From JAJEBT01 sp965214975 (GTDB lineage: Bacteria > Pseudomonadota > Alphaproteobacteria > MPNO01 > UBA830): a stretch of 64,000 nt of DNA. The number at the start of each line of letters is the position of its first letter. Within the stretch, counting starts at the first letter, position 1. Below, piece by piece: positions 36,705-45,401 of this stretch. The translations under genes were made by a program, and so were the position numbers. Below the pieces are notes generated by a model that had not been told where the DNA came from, made no database searches, and was given only the letters and a program-made list of their open reading frames with translations. The stretch spans positions 1,798,001 to 1,862,000 of the forward strand of contig OZ244055.1 in assembly GCA_965214975.1 (NCBI GenBank), in the 5' to 3' direction.

Positions 36705-36886
36705 GCCGGACGGCCAGGACTATCCCACGCTGGCCGGACCTCCGCTCCCGGCGGGCCGGGGCGCTCCCATCCAGGCCGTCACCACGGTCTGCGGGTTCCG
36801 CGGGCGTCCCCGATCGGCCGGATCCGGCCCCGATCCTGTCATCCGGGCGTCGAATGGGTTCTGGGCCGCAGCGTGGGATCGCCCTG
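36705..36886 (+). repeat. 182-bp dispersed repeat, copy A
   Basis: First of two tandem units, starting GCCGGACGG and ending GGGATCGCCCTG. It shares its landmarks in the same order with copies B and C: CGCTGGCCGGAC, GGCCGGATCCGG, CTGTCATCCGGGC and GGGATCG. It is intergenic, with no coding potential recognised. Confidence 0.8.
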
Positions 36887-37064
36887 GCCGGACGGCAGGA
36901 CTGTCCCGCACTGGCCGGGCATCCGCCCCGGGCGGGCCGGTCCTGTCCGTGCCGTCCCGACGGTCCGTCGGCTTCGGGGGCGCCGCCGACCAGCCGGATC
37001 CGGTCCGGCTCCCGTCATCCGGGCGGCCGGGCCGGTCCGGAACCGCGGCGCGGGATCGCCCCGG
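36887..37064 (+). repeat. 182-bp dispersed repeat, copy B (tandem with A)
   Basis: It begins again with GCCGGACGG at 36887, exactly 182 bp after copy A, and contains CACTGGCCGGGCATCCGCC, GCCGTCCCGACGGTCCG, GCCGGATCCGG and CCCGTCATCCGGGCGGCCG. It ends about 50 bp from the lipoprotein stop. Confidence 0.8.
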
Positions 37065-37112
37065 TGCCCCGGGATGGCCGGGTCGCGCAGGCGGCGGCGA
37101 TGCGGGGAGGCG

Positions 37113-37433
37113 CTACGGAGTCCCGTCGGTTTCGGGCCCCGCTGGCCGGTTCCCGCAATCCGCATCCGACCTGTACAGCGTGAAGCCGCCGTCGGCCTTG
37201 CGGTAGTGGATCGCGGCGGGCACCGCCCTGCGCCACGCCCACGGCGAGTAGCTCGGGCAACCGTGGCGGTCGACGCCGCGCGGCACCATGTAGCGGTTCT
37301 CCGCCAGACGGATGGCGCCCGGCGGCGGATCCGGCGGCGGCGCGATCGCGGCGCCGCCCCCGCCCGCCGTGCCGCCGTGACAGGCGGCAAGCGCGGCCAG
37401 CGACACCAGTGCCGGCATGCCGGCGAGGCGCAT
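37113..37433 (-). CDS. Small predicted lipoprotein
   Basis: A 106-residue protein. The N-terminus is a lipoprotein signal peptide (ALVSLAALAAC), with the lipobox Cys at residue 18, followed by a Gly/Pro-rich linker and a small folded part containing RHGCPSYSPWAWRR and GGFTLYRSDADC. I do not recognise the family. It begins 12 bp after the autotransporter protease stop on the same strand, so the two are likely co-transcribed and both act at the envelope. ATG 37418 is an alternative start. Confidence 0.7.
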   Translation of the reverse strand: MRLAGMPALVSLAALAACHGGTAGGGGAAIAPPPDPPPGAIRLAENRYMVPRGVDRHGCPSYSPWAWRRAVPAAIHYRKADGGFTLYRSDADCGNRPAGPETDGTP

Positions 37434-37445
37434 CGCCGACCCGCC

Positions 37446-39833
37446 TCAGAAACCCGCGCCCAGCCTGGCCGCCACCGCGAGCTCGGGGTCCGCCGAGGCG
37501 TCGTGACCGGGCCAGGCGCGCACGTAGCCGCCGAGCGACAGCGAGACGCCCCGGCGCCCGCCGGTGCCGTAGACGAACTGGAGCCGGGCTTCCCGCCCGC
37601 TCGGCGTCAGGTCGATCATGCGCGTCTCGCGGCGCACCACGCCGTCCGCAACCTCCTCGACCGGAACCGCCACGCGAACCGCCGCACCGCGCGCCCGGAA
37701 CGGCGACGACGCGGTCACGACCAGCCGGTCCGACGGCAGCCACAATCCCTCGAGCTCGCCGCCGATCACGAACGACTCCGCGCGCGACCCCTGCCATCGA
37801 GAGACCACGGAGCGCCCGTCCCGCGCCGCGGCTCCGGTCCGCCCGAGACTCGCGCCGGCGAACAGGGTCAGGTTCTCCCCCGCCCGTCCCGACGCGCTCA
37901 CGTCGACGAAACGGGTCGACGCGCCGGAAACGCCGCCGAAGGCGCCCGCCGGCCGGATGCCCAGCAGCGAGCCGTCCTCCCGCAGGGCGCCGTAGCGGGC
38001 GCCCAGGACCAGGTCGCCGCCAAGGCGGCGGGTCACGCCGAGCGAGGCCAGCGACGCGCGCGACGACCCCAGCCGCCCGTCGCCCTCCCGGCCCGCGAAA
38101 TCGAGCGAGGTCGCGCCGTCGAGCCGCCAGTCGACGCCGAGGGCGGGGCCCGCTCCCGCGAACGCCGCGAACGGGCCGACGCCGTCGCGCAGCATCGTGC
38201 GGCCGACGCGCTCGGCGACGAAACCGTTCGAGGATCCGGTCGCGGCCTGCCCGCGCCCGAACCCGATCTCCAGGTCCGCCGCCGGGCGAAGCTGCAGGCG
38301 CCATGTCCCAACGTCGCCGTTCCGCGGATCCGGATCCCGGCCGCCCGGTTCGTCGGCCACGGCGAACGCCACCGACGCCCCGCCGCCCGGCAGCGACACG
38401 CGCGACGAGCGGCCGAGCGACGACAGGAAGCCGTCCAGCGCGCCCGTCGCCGAAACGCTCCGCCGCGGACGGAACGCCGCCGAGAGATCCTGCAGGAAGG
38501 GAAACATCTGCTCGTCGTGGACCACGACGTCGGAAAGGGCCGCGGCGGCGCGTCCCGCGCCGAAACCCGGCGGGAGATCGACGAAGCTGCCGGCCACCGG
38601 CACCATGCCCCGGCCCTCGACGGACAGGCTCGTGAAACCGACCGGGCTCATCGCGGCGCCGAGATCGAGCTTTCCCCGGCCGAAGGTCGCGGCATCGGCG
38701 AACACGCCGGTCCTGTCCGCCGTCGAGAGCAGTCTCTCGACGATCTCGTCGCCCGACTTGTTGGGAAACGCGCCCCACACCACCGCCGCCGCGCCGGCGA
38801 CATGCGGCGCCGCGAACGAGGTTCCCGTCGCAAGCTCGTGTCCGCCGCCGGCACGCGTCGTCCACACGTCTTCCCCCGGCGCGAAGACGCAGTACCGGCT
38901 CACCGAACCGCAGGTGTTGCTGTGCGCGGCGCTCCCGGTGCCGTCCCGGTTGAGCGATCCGACCGCGATCCCGAAACCGGCGATGCCGGGATCGGCCACG
39001 AGGGTCGCCGGTATCCCCGAGGGTCCGACGCCGTCGTCGGACCCTCCGTTGTCCTGGCACTCCGACCCTCCGTCCCCGCAGTTCCCGAGGGAGGCGACCA
39101 TGATCCGGCCCGCCTTGGCGGCATCCTGCATGGCGGCCGTGGCCACAGGCGAGGAATGAACGTTCACGAAGTTGAAACTCATGTTCACGATGTGGGAACT
39201 CGCCGCGGGATCGGAGCGGAAGTCCCCGTAGGTTCTCGTCAGGCCCGCCGCGGACGCGAAACCCGCCGCGGTGTCATCGCCGGTGAGGCCGGCGGCGATG
39301 CTGACCAGATTCGCGTTGTACGCGACGCCGTGCATCCCCTGGCCGTCGCGCCGCGCGGCGATGACGCCGGCGACAGGGGTGCCGTGTTCGGCTGACAACT
39401 GGTCCGTGGAAAGAGCGAAGCTGGCGCCGTCCAGTTCCGGGTGGCTGAAATCGACGCCGTCGTCCAGCACCGCCACCGTGATGCCGCCGCCTCCCGGCTC
39501 CCCTGTGACGCGTGCCGCGTATCCCTCGCTGGCCCGGATCAGGGAATGACGGCTGAGGGGAAACCGATACTCGAGCGTTTCCCACGACCCAGAGTCCGAC
39601 GGGTTGGCGGGTTCCAGATCCTCGCCGGAGCCCGGCCGACGCACGTCGTTCGGCGGCGCAACCGGCGAATCGGGGTCGACCGGAGGAGACGTTGCCGGTG
39701 GATCGGGGTCGGCCGGAGGAGACATCACCGGCCGGTCCTGTTCGTCCGTCGAGATCCCGCCTCCCCCGCCACCGCCGCAGCCTCCCAGCAGAACCGCCAG
39801 GGCGACGACCGCCGCGACATGATTCGCTCTCAT
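37446..39833 (-). CDS. Autotransporter subtilase (S8) lipoprotein
   Basis: A 795-residue protein. A lipobox (AVLLGGC, Cys19) is followed by a Gly run and Asp/Pro-rich linker to about residue 75. The subtilisin domain has Asp124 (VAVLDDGVD), His150 (HGTPVAG) and Ser339 (GTSFAAPHVAG). From about residue 520 to the C-terminal Phe the sequence alternates hydrophobic strands and ends RLGAGF, an outer-membrane beta-barrel. It is thus an autotransporter protease with an unusual lipoprotein-type signal. ATG 39833. The pair with the small lipoprotein is bracketed by 182-bp repeats. Confidence 0.88.
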   Translation of the reverse strand: MRANHVAAVVALAVLLGGCGGGGGGGISTDEQDRPVMSPPADPDPPATSPPVDPDSPVAPPNDVRRPGSGEDLEPANPSDSGSWETLEYRFPLSRHSLIRASEGYAARVTGEPGGGGITVAVLDDGVDFSHPELDGASFALSTDQLSAEHGTPVAGVIAARRDGQGMHGVAYNANLVSIAAGLTGDDTAAGFASAAGLTRTYGDFRSDPAASSHIVNMSFNFVNVHSSPVATAAMQDAAKAGRIMVASLGNCGDGGSECQDNGGSDDGVGPSGIPATLVADPGIAGFGIAVGSLNRDGTGSAAHSNTCGSVSRYCVFAPGEDVWTTRAGGGHELATGTSFAAPHVAGAAAVVWGAFPNKSGDEIVERLLSTADRTGVFADAATFGRGKLDLGAAMSPVGFTSLSVEGRGMVPVAGSFVDLPPGFGAGRAAAALSDVVVHDEQMFPFLQDLSAAFRPRRSVSATGALDGFLSSLGRSSRVSLPGGGASVAFAVADEPGGRDPDPRNGDVGTWRLQLRPAADLEIGFGRGQAATGSSNGFVAERVGRTMLRDGVGPFAAFAGAGPALGVDWRLDGATSLDFAGREGDGRLGSSRASLASLGVTRRLGGDLVLGARYGALREDGSLLGIRPAGAFGGVSGASTRFVDVSASGRAGENLTLFAGASLGRTGAAARDGRSVVSRWQGSRAESFVIGGELEGLWLPSDRLVVTASSPFRARGAAVRVAVPVEEVADGVVRRETRMIDLTPSGREARLQFVYGTGGRRGVSLSLGGYVRAWPGHDASADPELAVAARLGAGF

Positions 39834-40168
39834 GAGGTTTCCTTTCGCCCCGTCCCCCGCTTCCGGATGCGGGCCCGGGCATTTCGCCGGAAGGCCGGAA
39901 GCCACGGCAACGTGTGCGCCGCACCGTACCGGCATGCACGCGGGCGTCAACGTCCGGCGCAGGACCGTTCCGCGCTGGCCGGACATCCGCTCCGGGCGGG
40001 TCGGGCCGGCCCCGTCCGTGCCGTCGCGGCGGTCCGCGGACTCCGAGGACGCCGCCAAGCGGCCGGATCCGGTCCGGATCCCGTCATCCGAGCGGCCGGG
40101 TCGGCCTCGAACCGCAGTGCGGGATCGTCCTGGCCGAACCGTCGGGCGGGAGGCCTTCCGGGCCGCCG
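39834..40168. other. Intergenic region with repeat copy C, no gene seen
   Basis: 335 bp between the autotransporter start and the end of guanine deaminase. Repeat copy C occupies 39952-40133. The remaining 118 bp next to the autotransporter start should contain its promoter; TTTCCTTTCG at 39838-39847 on the plus strand reads CGAAAGGAAA on the coding strand, a plausible ribosome-binding site. Confidence 0.55.
39952..40133 (+). repeat. 182-bp dispersed repeat, copy C
   Basis: Same length (182 bp) and orientation as copies A and B. It shares CGCGCTGGCCGGACATCCGC, GTCCGTGCCGTCGCGGCGG, GGCCGGATCCGGTCCGGAT, CCGTCATCCGAGCGGCCGGG and GCGGGATCG. It lies on the other side of the autotransporter pair from copies A and B. 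Confidence 0.8.
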
Positions 40169-41470
40169 TCAGCCACGCGCGTGGATCCGGCGCCCGGCGG
40201 CATAGGTCGCCCGCACGGCGCGGTCGTCGGCAAGCACGATCTGCGCGAACAGGACATCGCGCAGGCTTTCGGCGCGGGCCACCCGCTGGCGCAGCATCGG
40301 CGTCGACGCCGGATCGAGAACCGCCAGGTCGGCTTCGAGTCCCGGCGCAACCCGCCCGATCCTGTCCTCGAGCCCGAGCGCCCTGGCCGCTCCCCCCGTC
40401 GACATCCAGAACGCCTCTTCCGGCGTCAGCGCGACGCCGGCGGCCTGCGCGACCTCGTAGGCCGCCTTCATGGTGGCGAAAGGCGACAGCGACGACCCGC
40501 CGCCGACATCGCTGCCCAGAAGCACCTCGACCCCCGCCTTCCGGGCCTCGGCGAGACGGAACAGACCGCTTCCCATGAAGAGATTGGAGGTCGGGCAATG
40601 CACGAACCGCGACCGGGTCTCGGCGGCCAGCGCCAGATCGTGCCCGTCGAGATGGACGGCGTGGCCGAGCAGCGTGCGGGGACCGAGGAGCCCGAACCCT
40701 CCATAGACGTCGAGATAGGATCTTGCCCCGGGAAACAGCTCGCCGACCCAGCGCACCTCCTCCGCGCTCTCCGCCAGATGGGTCTGCAGATAGACGTCGG
40801 GGAACTCGCGCATCAGCGCAGCGCTGGCCTCGAGCTGCTCCGGCGTGCTCGTCGGCGCGAACCGCGGCGTCACCGCGTAGAGGCACCGCCCGCGCCCGTG
40901 CCACGTCTCGATCAGTCGCCGGCTGTCCTCGTGCCCCGACGCCGCCGTGTCGCGGAGCCCCTCCGGGGCGTTCCGGTCCATCAGGATCTTGCCCGCGATC
41001 ATGCGGAGTCCGCGCGTCTCCGCCTCCTCGAAGAACGCAGCCGCCGATTCGCGATGCACGGTGCAGTACGTCGCCGCCGTCGTGGTGCCGACGGCGGCGA
41101 GAAGGTCGAGAAACAGCCGCGCGGCGCCGCGGGCCAGCTCGGGGTCGCCGAACCGCGCCTCCTCGGGAAACGTGTACGTCTCGAGCCACTCCAGGAGCCG
41201 GGTGCCGAAGGACGCGATCACGCCGACCTGCGGATAGTGGACGTGGGCGTCGACGAAACCCGGCAGGATGATGTCCCGGCCATAGTCGTGCAGCTCGGCG
41301 CCGGAGGCGAACCGCCGCGGAAGGTCCGCGCGCGGCCCGACCCAGGCGATCGTTCCGTCCGCGACCGCGACCGCCCCGTCCTCGATCCACGCGACGGCGC
41401 CGGGCTCGCGCGCGGGATCGTCGTCGAACGACAGGATGCTGCCGGCGAGAACGAGGCGGTTCCCGGCCAT
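40169..41470 (-). CDS. guaD: Guanine deaminase-like amidohydrolase
   Basis: A 433-residue metal-dependent amidohydrolase. PGFVDAHVHYPQ carries the HxH metal site in the guanine-deaminase form, with THLAES, GHAVHLDG, HCPTSNLFMGSG and LGSDVGGGSS as further signature segments. It converts guanine to xanthine, and the upstream xanthine dehydrogenase genes continue the pathway to urate. ATG 41470 follows the xdhB stop by 11 bp, so the order xdhA-xdhB-guaD is one purine catabolic operon. Confidence 0.93.
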   Translation of the reverse strand: MAGNRLVLAGSILSFDDDPAREPGAVAWIEDGAVAVADGTIAWVGPRADLPRRFASGAELHDYGRDIILPGFVDAHVHYPQVGVIASFGTRLLEWLETYTFPEEARFGDPELARGAARLFLDLLAAVGTTTAATYCTVHRESAAAFFEEAETRGLRMIAGKILMDRNAPEGLRDTAASGHEDSRRLIETWHGRGRCLYAVTPRFAPTSTPEQLEASAALMREFPDVYLQTHLAESAEEVRWVGELFPGARSYLDVYGGFGLLGPRTLLGHAVHLDGHDLALAAETRSRFVHCPTSNLFMGSGLFRLAEARKAGVEVLLGSDVGGGSSLSPFATMKAAYEVAQAAGVALTPEEAFWMSTGGAARALGLEDRIGRVAPGLEADLAVLDPASTPMLRQRVARAESLRDVLFAQIVLADDRAVRATYAAGRRIHARG

Positions 41471-41481
41471 CGGCCGTCGCG

Positions 41482-43806
41482 TCAGGCCGCCGCGCGGCGG
41501 CGCATGTCGTCCGCCGCCGCGAGCACCGCTTCCGGGGTCGCGGGAGCGTCGAGCCGCGGCAGCAGCCGGTGCCCTCCGAGACTGGCGACGGCGTCGCGGA
41601 TCGCGAGCCACGCCGCGATCGCCAGCATGAGCGGGGGTTCGCCGACCGCCTTGGAGCGGAAGACCGTGGGCACCCGGTTGGGCGCATCCTCGAGGATGTG
41701 GGTGACGAAACGTTCCGGGACGTCGCGGCTTCCGGGAATCTTGTAGGTCGAGGGGCCGTGGGTCAGCAGCCGGCCGCGGTCGTCCCAGACCAGCTCCTCC
41801 GAGGTCAGCCAGCCGAGGCCCTGGACGAACCCGCCCTCGATCTGCCCGAGATCCACGGCCGGATTCAGCGACGTCCCGCAGTCCTGGAGAATGTCGGCGC
41901 CGAGCACGCGCGTCTCGCCGGTGAGCGTGTCGATCGCCGCCTCGGCGACGCACGCGCCGTAGGTGAAGTAGTAGAACGGGTTGCCGGTCATGGTCTCGGG
42001 ATCCCAGTCGATGCCGGGCGTGCGGTAGTAGCCGGCGGCCGACAGCGACACCCGCTCCTTCCACGCCAGTTCCGCGACTTCGGCGAAGGACAGGCTCTCG
42101 TTGCCGGCGTAGACGCGGTTCTGGCGGAAGACGACGGCCTTCGGGGAGGCATCGAGGCGCCGCGCCGCCACCGCGGCCATCCGCCCCCGGATCTCGCGCG
42201 CCGCGTTCGCCGCCGCCATGCCGTTGAGGTCGGAGCCCGCCGAGGCGGCGGTCGCCGAGGTGTTGGGCACCTTGTCGGTGCGCGTGGCCGACACGCCGAC
42301 ATGGCGCAGGTCGATCCCGAAGGTCGAGGCGACGACCTGCGCGACCTTGACGAACAGCCCCTGCCCCATCTCGGTCCCGCCGTGATTGAGATGGACGCTG
42401 CCGTCGGTGTAGACATGCACGAGCGCGCCGGCCTGGTTGAGCGTCGGCACGTTGAAGGAGATGCCGAACTTCACCGGCATCAGCGCGATTCCCTTCCTGA
42501 ACGTCCCGTTCCCGCGGTTGAACGCCGCCGCCGCGCGGCGGCGGCCGCGGTAGTCCGCCGCGCGGGTCAGGCGGGCGACGATCTCGGGCATGATGTTGTC
42601 GCGCACCTTCTGGCCGTAGGGCGTGACGTTGCGCACCCGCTTGCCGTACCAGTTGGCGGCCCGGACGCGGTCGACGCTCCTGCCGAGACGGCACGCGACG
42701 TGCTCGAGCGCGGTTTCCATCGCGAGCATGCCCTGCGGTCCGCCGAACCCGCGGAACGCGGTGTTCGACACGGTGTTCGTCCTGCACGGCCAGCCCCGGA
42801 ACAGCGCGTTCGGGATGTAGTAGGCGTTGTCGAGATGGCACAGCGTGCGCCCCAGCACGCCGGGGGTGAGATCGGCGAGATTGCCGGCGCGGGCCGCGCA
42901 GTCGAAGACCGCTCCGGCGATGCGGCCGTCGCCGTCGAAGCCGACGCGGTAGCGGAACAGGAAATCGTGCCGCTTGCCGGTCGCCAGCATGTCGTCGTCG
43001 CGCTGCAGCCTGAGCTTCACCGGCCGCCCCGCGCAGCGGGCCAGAAGCGCCGCGATGGCCGCGATCCCGGTGGCCTGGCTCTCCTTGCCGCCGAAGGCCC
43101 CGCCCATGCGCCGCACCTCGACGGCGACGGTCCCGAGCGGCTGGCCGAGCACGCGGGCGACGCCGTGCTGCACCTCGGTCGGGTGCTGGGTCGAGGACCA
43201 CACCGTCATCTCGCCGCCCTCGCCGGGAACCGCGAGCGCCGCCTGGCCCTCGAGATAGAAGTGGTCCTGGCCGCCGCAGCGGACCTCGCCGGAAACCTCG
43301 AGCGGCGCCGCGGCGATCGCCGCCTCCGCGTCGCCGCGCACGATTTTCGGAGGCGGGCAGACGAACAGCCGGCGCTCCCAGGCCTCCTCCACCGAAAGCA
43401 CCGGCTCGAGCTCGCGCCACGAGACCCCGACGAGCCTCGCCGCGGCGAGCGCGCGCTCGCGGCCGTCGGCGGCGACGGCGCACACCGGCTGGCCGGCGCA
43501 GGTCGCGACCCCGTCGGCAAGCGCCGGCTCGCCGGCAAGCACCGGCGCGACGTCGTTGACGCCGGGAACGTCGGCCGCGGTCACGACCGCGGAAACCCCG
43601 GGCGCGGCCCGCGCGGCGGCGGTGTCGATCGACAGGATCCGGGCGCGGGCGTGCGGGCTCAGCACCAGCGCCGCCTCCTGGCCGCCGCGGGGCATCGGCA
43701 TGTCGTCGACGAACAGCGCCTCGCCGGTGACGTGCCGGTACGCGCTGTCATGGGGCGCGGCGGCATGCGCGGCCCCCTCGCCGGCACCGGGCGTGGAAGC
43801 GCTCAC
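41482..43806 (-). CDS. xdhB: Xanthine dehydrogenase molybdopterin-binding (large) subunit
   Basis: A 774-residue molybdenum hydroxylase subunit. RRMGGAFGGKES is the Moco-binding segment, FRGFGGPQGM the second, and VGEPPLMLAIA contains the catalytic Glu. In XDH, Moco accepts electrons from xanthine hydroxylation. It starts at GTG 43806, overlapping the xdhA stop as GTGA. No XdhC chaperone is seen in the window. The family could also include other purine hydroxylases, but guaD next door favours XDH. Confidence 0.93.
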   Translation of the reverse strand: MSASTPGAGEGAAHAAAPHDSAYRHVTGEALFVDDMPMPRGGQEAALVLSPHARARILSIDTAAARAAPGVSAVVTAADVPGVNDVAPVLAGEPALADGVATCAGQPVCAVAADGRERALAAARLVGVSWRELEPVLSVEEAWERRLFVCPPPKIVRGDAEAAIAAAPLEVSGEVRCGGQDHFYLEGQAALAVPGEGGEMTVWSSTQHPTEVQHGVARVLGQPLGTVAVEVRRMGGAFGGKESQATGIAAIAALLARCAGRPVKLRLQRDDDMLATGKRHDFLFRYRVGFDGDGRIAGAVFDCAARAGNLADLTPGVLGRTLCHLDNAYYIPNALFRGWPCRTNTVSNTAFRGFGGPQGMLAMETALEHVACRLGRSVDRVRAANWYGKRVRNVTPYGQKVRDNIMPEIVARLTRAADYRGRRRAAAAFNRGNGTFRKGIALMPVKFGISFNVPTLNQAGALVHVYTDGSVHLNHGGTEMGQGLFVKVAQVVASTFGIDLRHVGVSATRTDKVPNTSATAASAGSDLNGMAAANAAREIRGRMAAVAARRLDASPKAVVFRQNRVYAGNESLSFAEVAELAWKERVSLSAAGYYRTPGIDWDPETMTGNPFYYFTYGACVAEAAIDTLTGETRVLGADILQDCGTSLNPAVDLGQIEGGFVQGLGWLTSEELVWDDRGRLLTHGPSTYKIPGSRDVPERFVTHILEDAPNRVPTVFRSKAVGEPPLMLAIAAWLAIRDAVASLGGHRLLPRLDAPATPEAVLAAADDMRRRAAA

Positions 43807-45239
43807 GGCCCCTCCTCCCCGGCCCTCAGGGCCAGGAGACCGGCCTCCGGGCCCTTGCCGGCGAGATCGCGCCACAGCCGCACCGGCAGGTTCGCGGCGA
43901 CGCGCCGCCGGTAGTCCGCGCTTCCGCGGTGGTCGCCGATCGGATCGAAATCCTCCGCCAGCGCCTCGCCGGCACGCCGGGCCGCCTCCTCCGACCACAC
44001 CGCGCCGCGAAGCGCCTCTTCCGCCGCCCGCGCCCGCGCGGGCACCGCCGCCATGCCCCCGTAGGCGATTCGGGCCCCGGACACGCGGCGGCCGTCGAGC
44101 GAGAGGCGGAACGCGCCGATCACCGTCGAGATGTCCTGGTCGTGGCGCTTCGAGACCTTGTAGACGCGGAACTCCTCGCCGGGCCCCGGCTCGGGGATCC
44201 GCACCGCCCGGATGACCTCCCCGGGCCCGAGAGCCGTCCGGCGGTAGCCGAGAAAGAACTCCTCGGCCGGCATCTCGCGCTCGCCTTCCGACGAGGAGAG
44301 CGCCAGCACGGCGTCGAGCGCGATCAGGCACGGCAGCGTGTCGCCGATCGGCGAGGCGTTGCCGACGTTGCCGCCGATCGTCCCGAGATTGCGGATCTGG
44401 CGCGAGCCCAGCCTCCGCAGGAGCCGGCCGAAAGAGGGGTGGAGCTCCTCGATCGCCGGCAGGGCTTCGGCGTAGGTCGCGGCGGCGCCGACGACGAGCG
44501 CCCCGCCGACGCGCGCGACGCCGCGCAGCTCGCGCACGCGCGCGACGTGGAGAACCCTTCGCGGCCGCTCGCGGGTCTTGCTCACCGAGAGGCCGAGATC
44601 GGTGCCCCCGGCGAGAAGCATGGCGCCGGGATGCTCGGCCCGAAGGGCGAGCAGCGTCGAAAGACTCTCCGGCGCCAGGAAGGCCTCGCCGCCGAAACGC
44701 TGCTCGGGCGTCGGCGCGGGCGGCGTTCGCGGCTCGTGGAACCGGCCGGTGCGGCGCGCCGCCGCGACGATCGGCCGGTAGCCGGTGCAGCGGCAGAGAT
44801 TGCCGGCAAGCGCCTCGTGGATCACGTCGTCGGTCAGCGTCTCGCCGCCGTGGCCGAGCGCGACCAGCGCCGCGACGAAGCCCGGCGTGCAGAAGCCGCA
44901 CTGCGTGCCGCCGCCCTCGGCCATCGCCAGCTGGACCGGCGCGGCGCGGCCGCCGTTCGCGGCCGCGATTCCCTCGACGGTGAGAATCTCGGTGCCGTCG
45001 GCCTGGCCGATCTGCATGAGGCAGGCGTTGACGGCCTCGTGGCGGGGGCCCGTCTCGCCGGGCACGACGCGCACCACCGTGCAGGCGCCGCAGTCGCCCT
45101 CGGCGCAGCCCTCCTTGGCGGCGGTCAGGCCGGCCTGGTCGCGAAGATGGTCGAGCAGGGTCGTCGCCGGCGGCGCGGCGGCCTCGTGAAGGGCGCCGTT
45201 GAGCACGAAACGGGTCGCCGCGGTCCCGTTTCCGTTCAC
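43803..45239 (-). CDS. xdhA: Xanthine dehydrogenase small subunit ([2Fe-2S] and FAD)
   Basis: A 478-residue subunit starting at GTG 45239. The first [2Fe-2S] cluster is bound by Cys45, Cys50, Cys53 and Cys73 (GCAEGDCGAC and NACLM); the second by Cys114, Cys117, Cys149 and Cys151 (QCGFC and LCRC). The FAD domain follows, with TDLGLSVSK and GTIGGNVGNASPIGD. It carries electrons from the Mo site to NAD. It is the first gene of the purine catabolic operon. Confidence 0.94.
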   Translation of the reverse strand: MNGNGTAATRFVLNGALHEAAAPPATTLLDHLRDQAGLTAAKEGCAEGDCGACTVVRVVPGETGPRHEAVNACLMQIGQADGTEILTVEGIAAANGGRAAPVQLAMAEGGGTQCGFCTPGFVAALVALGHGGETLTDDVIHEALAGNLCRCTGYRPIVAAARRTGRFHEPRTPPAPTPEQRFGGEAFLAPESLSTLLALRAEHPGAMLLAGGTDLGLSVSKTRERPRRVLHVARVRELRGVARVGGALVVGAAATYAEALPAIEELHPSFGRLLRRLGSRQIRNLGTIGGNVGNASPIGDTLPCLIALDAVLALSSSEGEREMPAEEFFLGYRRTALGPGEVIRAVRIPEPGPGEEFRVYKVSKRHDQDISTVIGAFRLSLDGRRVSGARIAYGGMAAVPARARAAEEALRGAVWSEEAARRAGEALAEDFDPIGDHRGSADYRRRVAANLPVRLWRDLAGKGPEAGLLALRAGEEGP

Positions 45240-45364
45240 CGCACCGTTCCGGCGCTGGGCGTCGTGTCATCCCGCATCGCTCCGGAAGGCTACCAGCCCG
45301 CCGGACCGGGTGGCAACACGCCGGGCCGGACCCGCGGCGCGGTCGGGAGCGTCGCGGGGGAAGG

Positions 45365-45400
45365 GCCGGGCCCGCCGTGCCGGAGAGCGCCGGGCCCGGC
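45365..45400 (-). terminator. Possible terminator hairpin after the SDR gene
   Basis: A 9-bp perfect stem (GCCGGGCCC at 45365-45373 with GGGCCCGGC at 45392-45400) lies immediately downstream of the SDR stop on the minus strand. No U-tract follows, so efficiency is doubtful. Confidence 0.45.
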
Positions 45401-45401
45401 G

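Larger units (their letters stand above)
36599..37112. other. Intergenic repeat-containing region, no gene seen
   Basis: This 514-bp interval between hisE and the lipoprotein gene is mostly taken up by two tandem copies of a 182-bp repeat (36705-37064). No open frame here resembles a known protein. Because hisE (minus) is read away from the region, a promoter for hisE should lie near its right end at about 36600-36700, but none is obvious. Confidence 0.6.

Noticed and set aside
37446..41687. A very long minus-strand open frame spanning the autotransporter and guanine deaminase regions
   Set aside because: Only the part after ATG 39833 has recognisable domains. The upstream part is an out-of-frame reading of guaD and repeat DNA, rich in Arg/Gly/Ala, as expected in GC-rich sequence.
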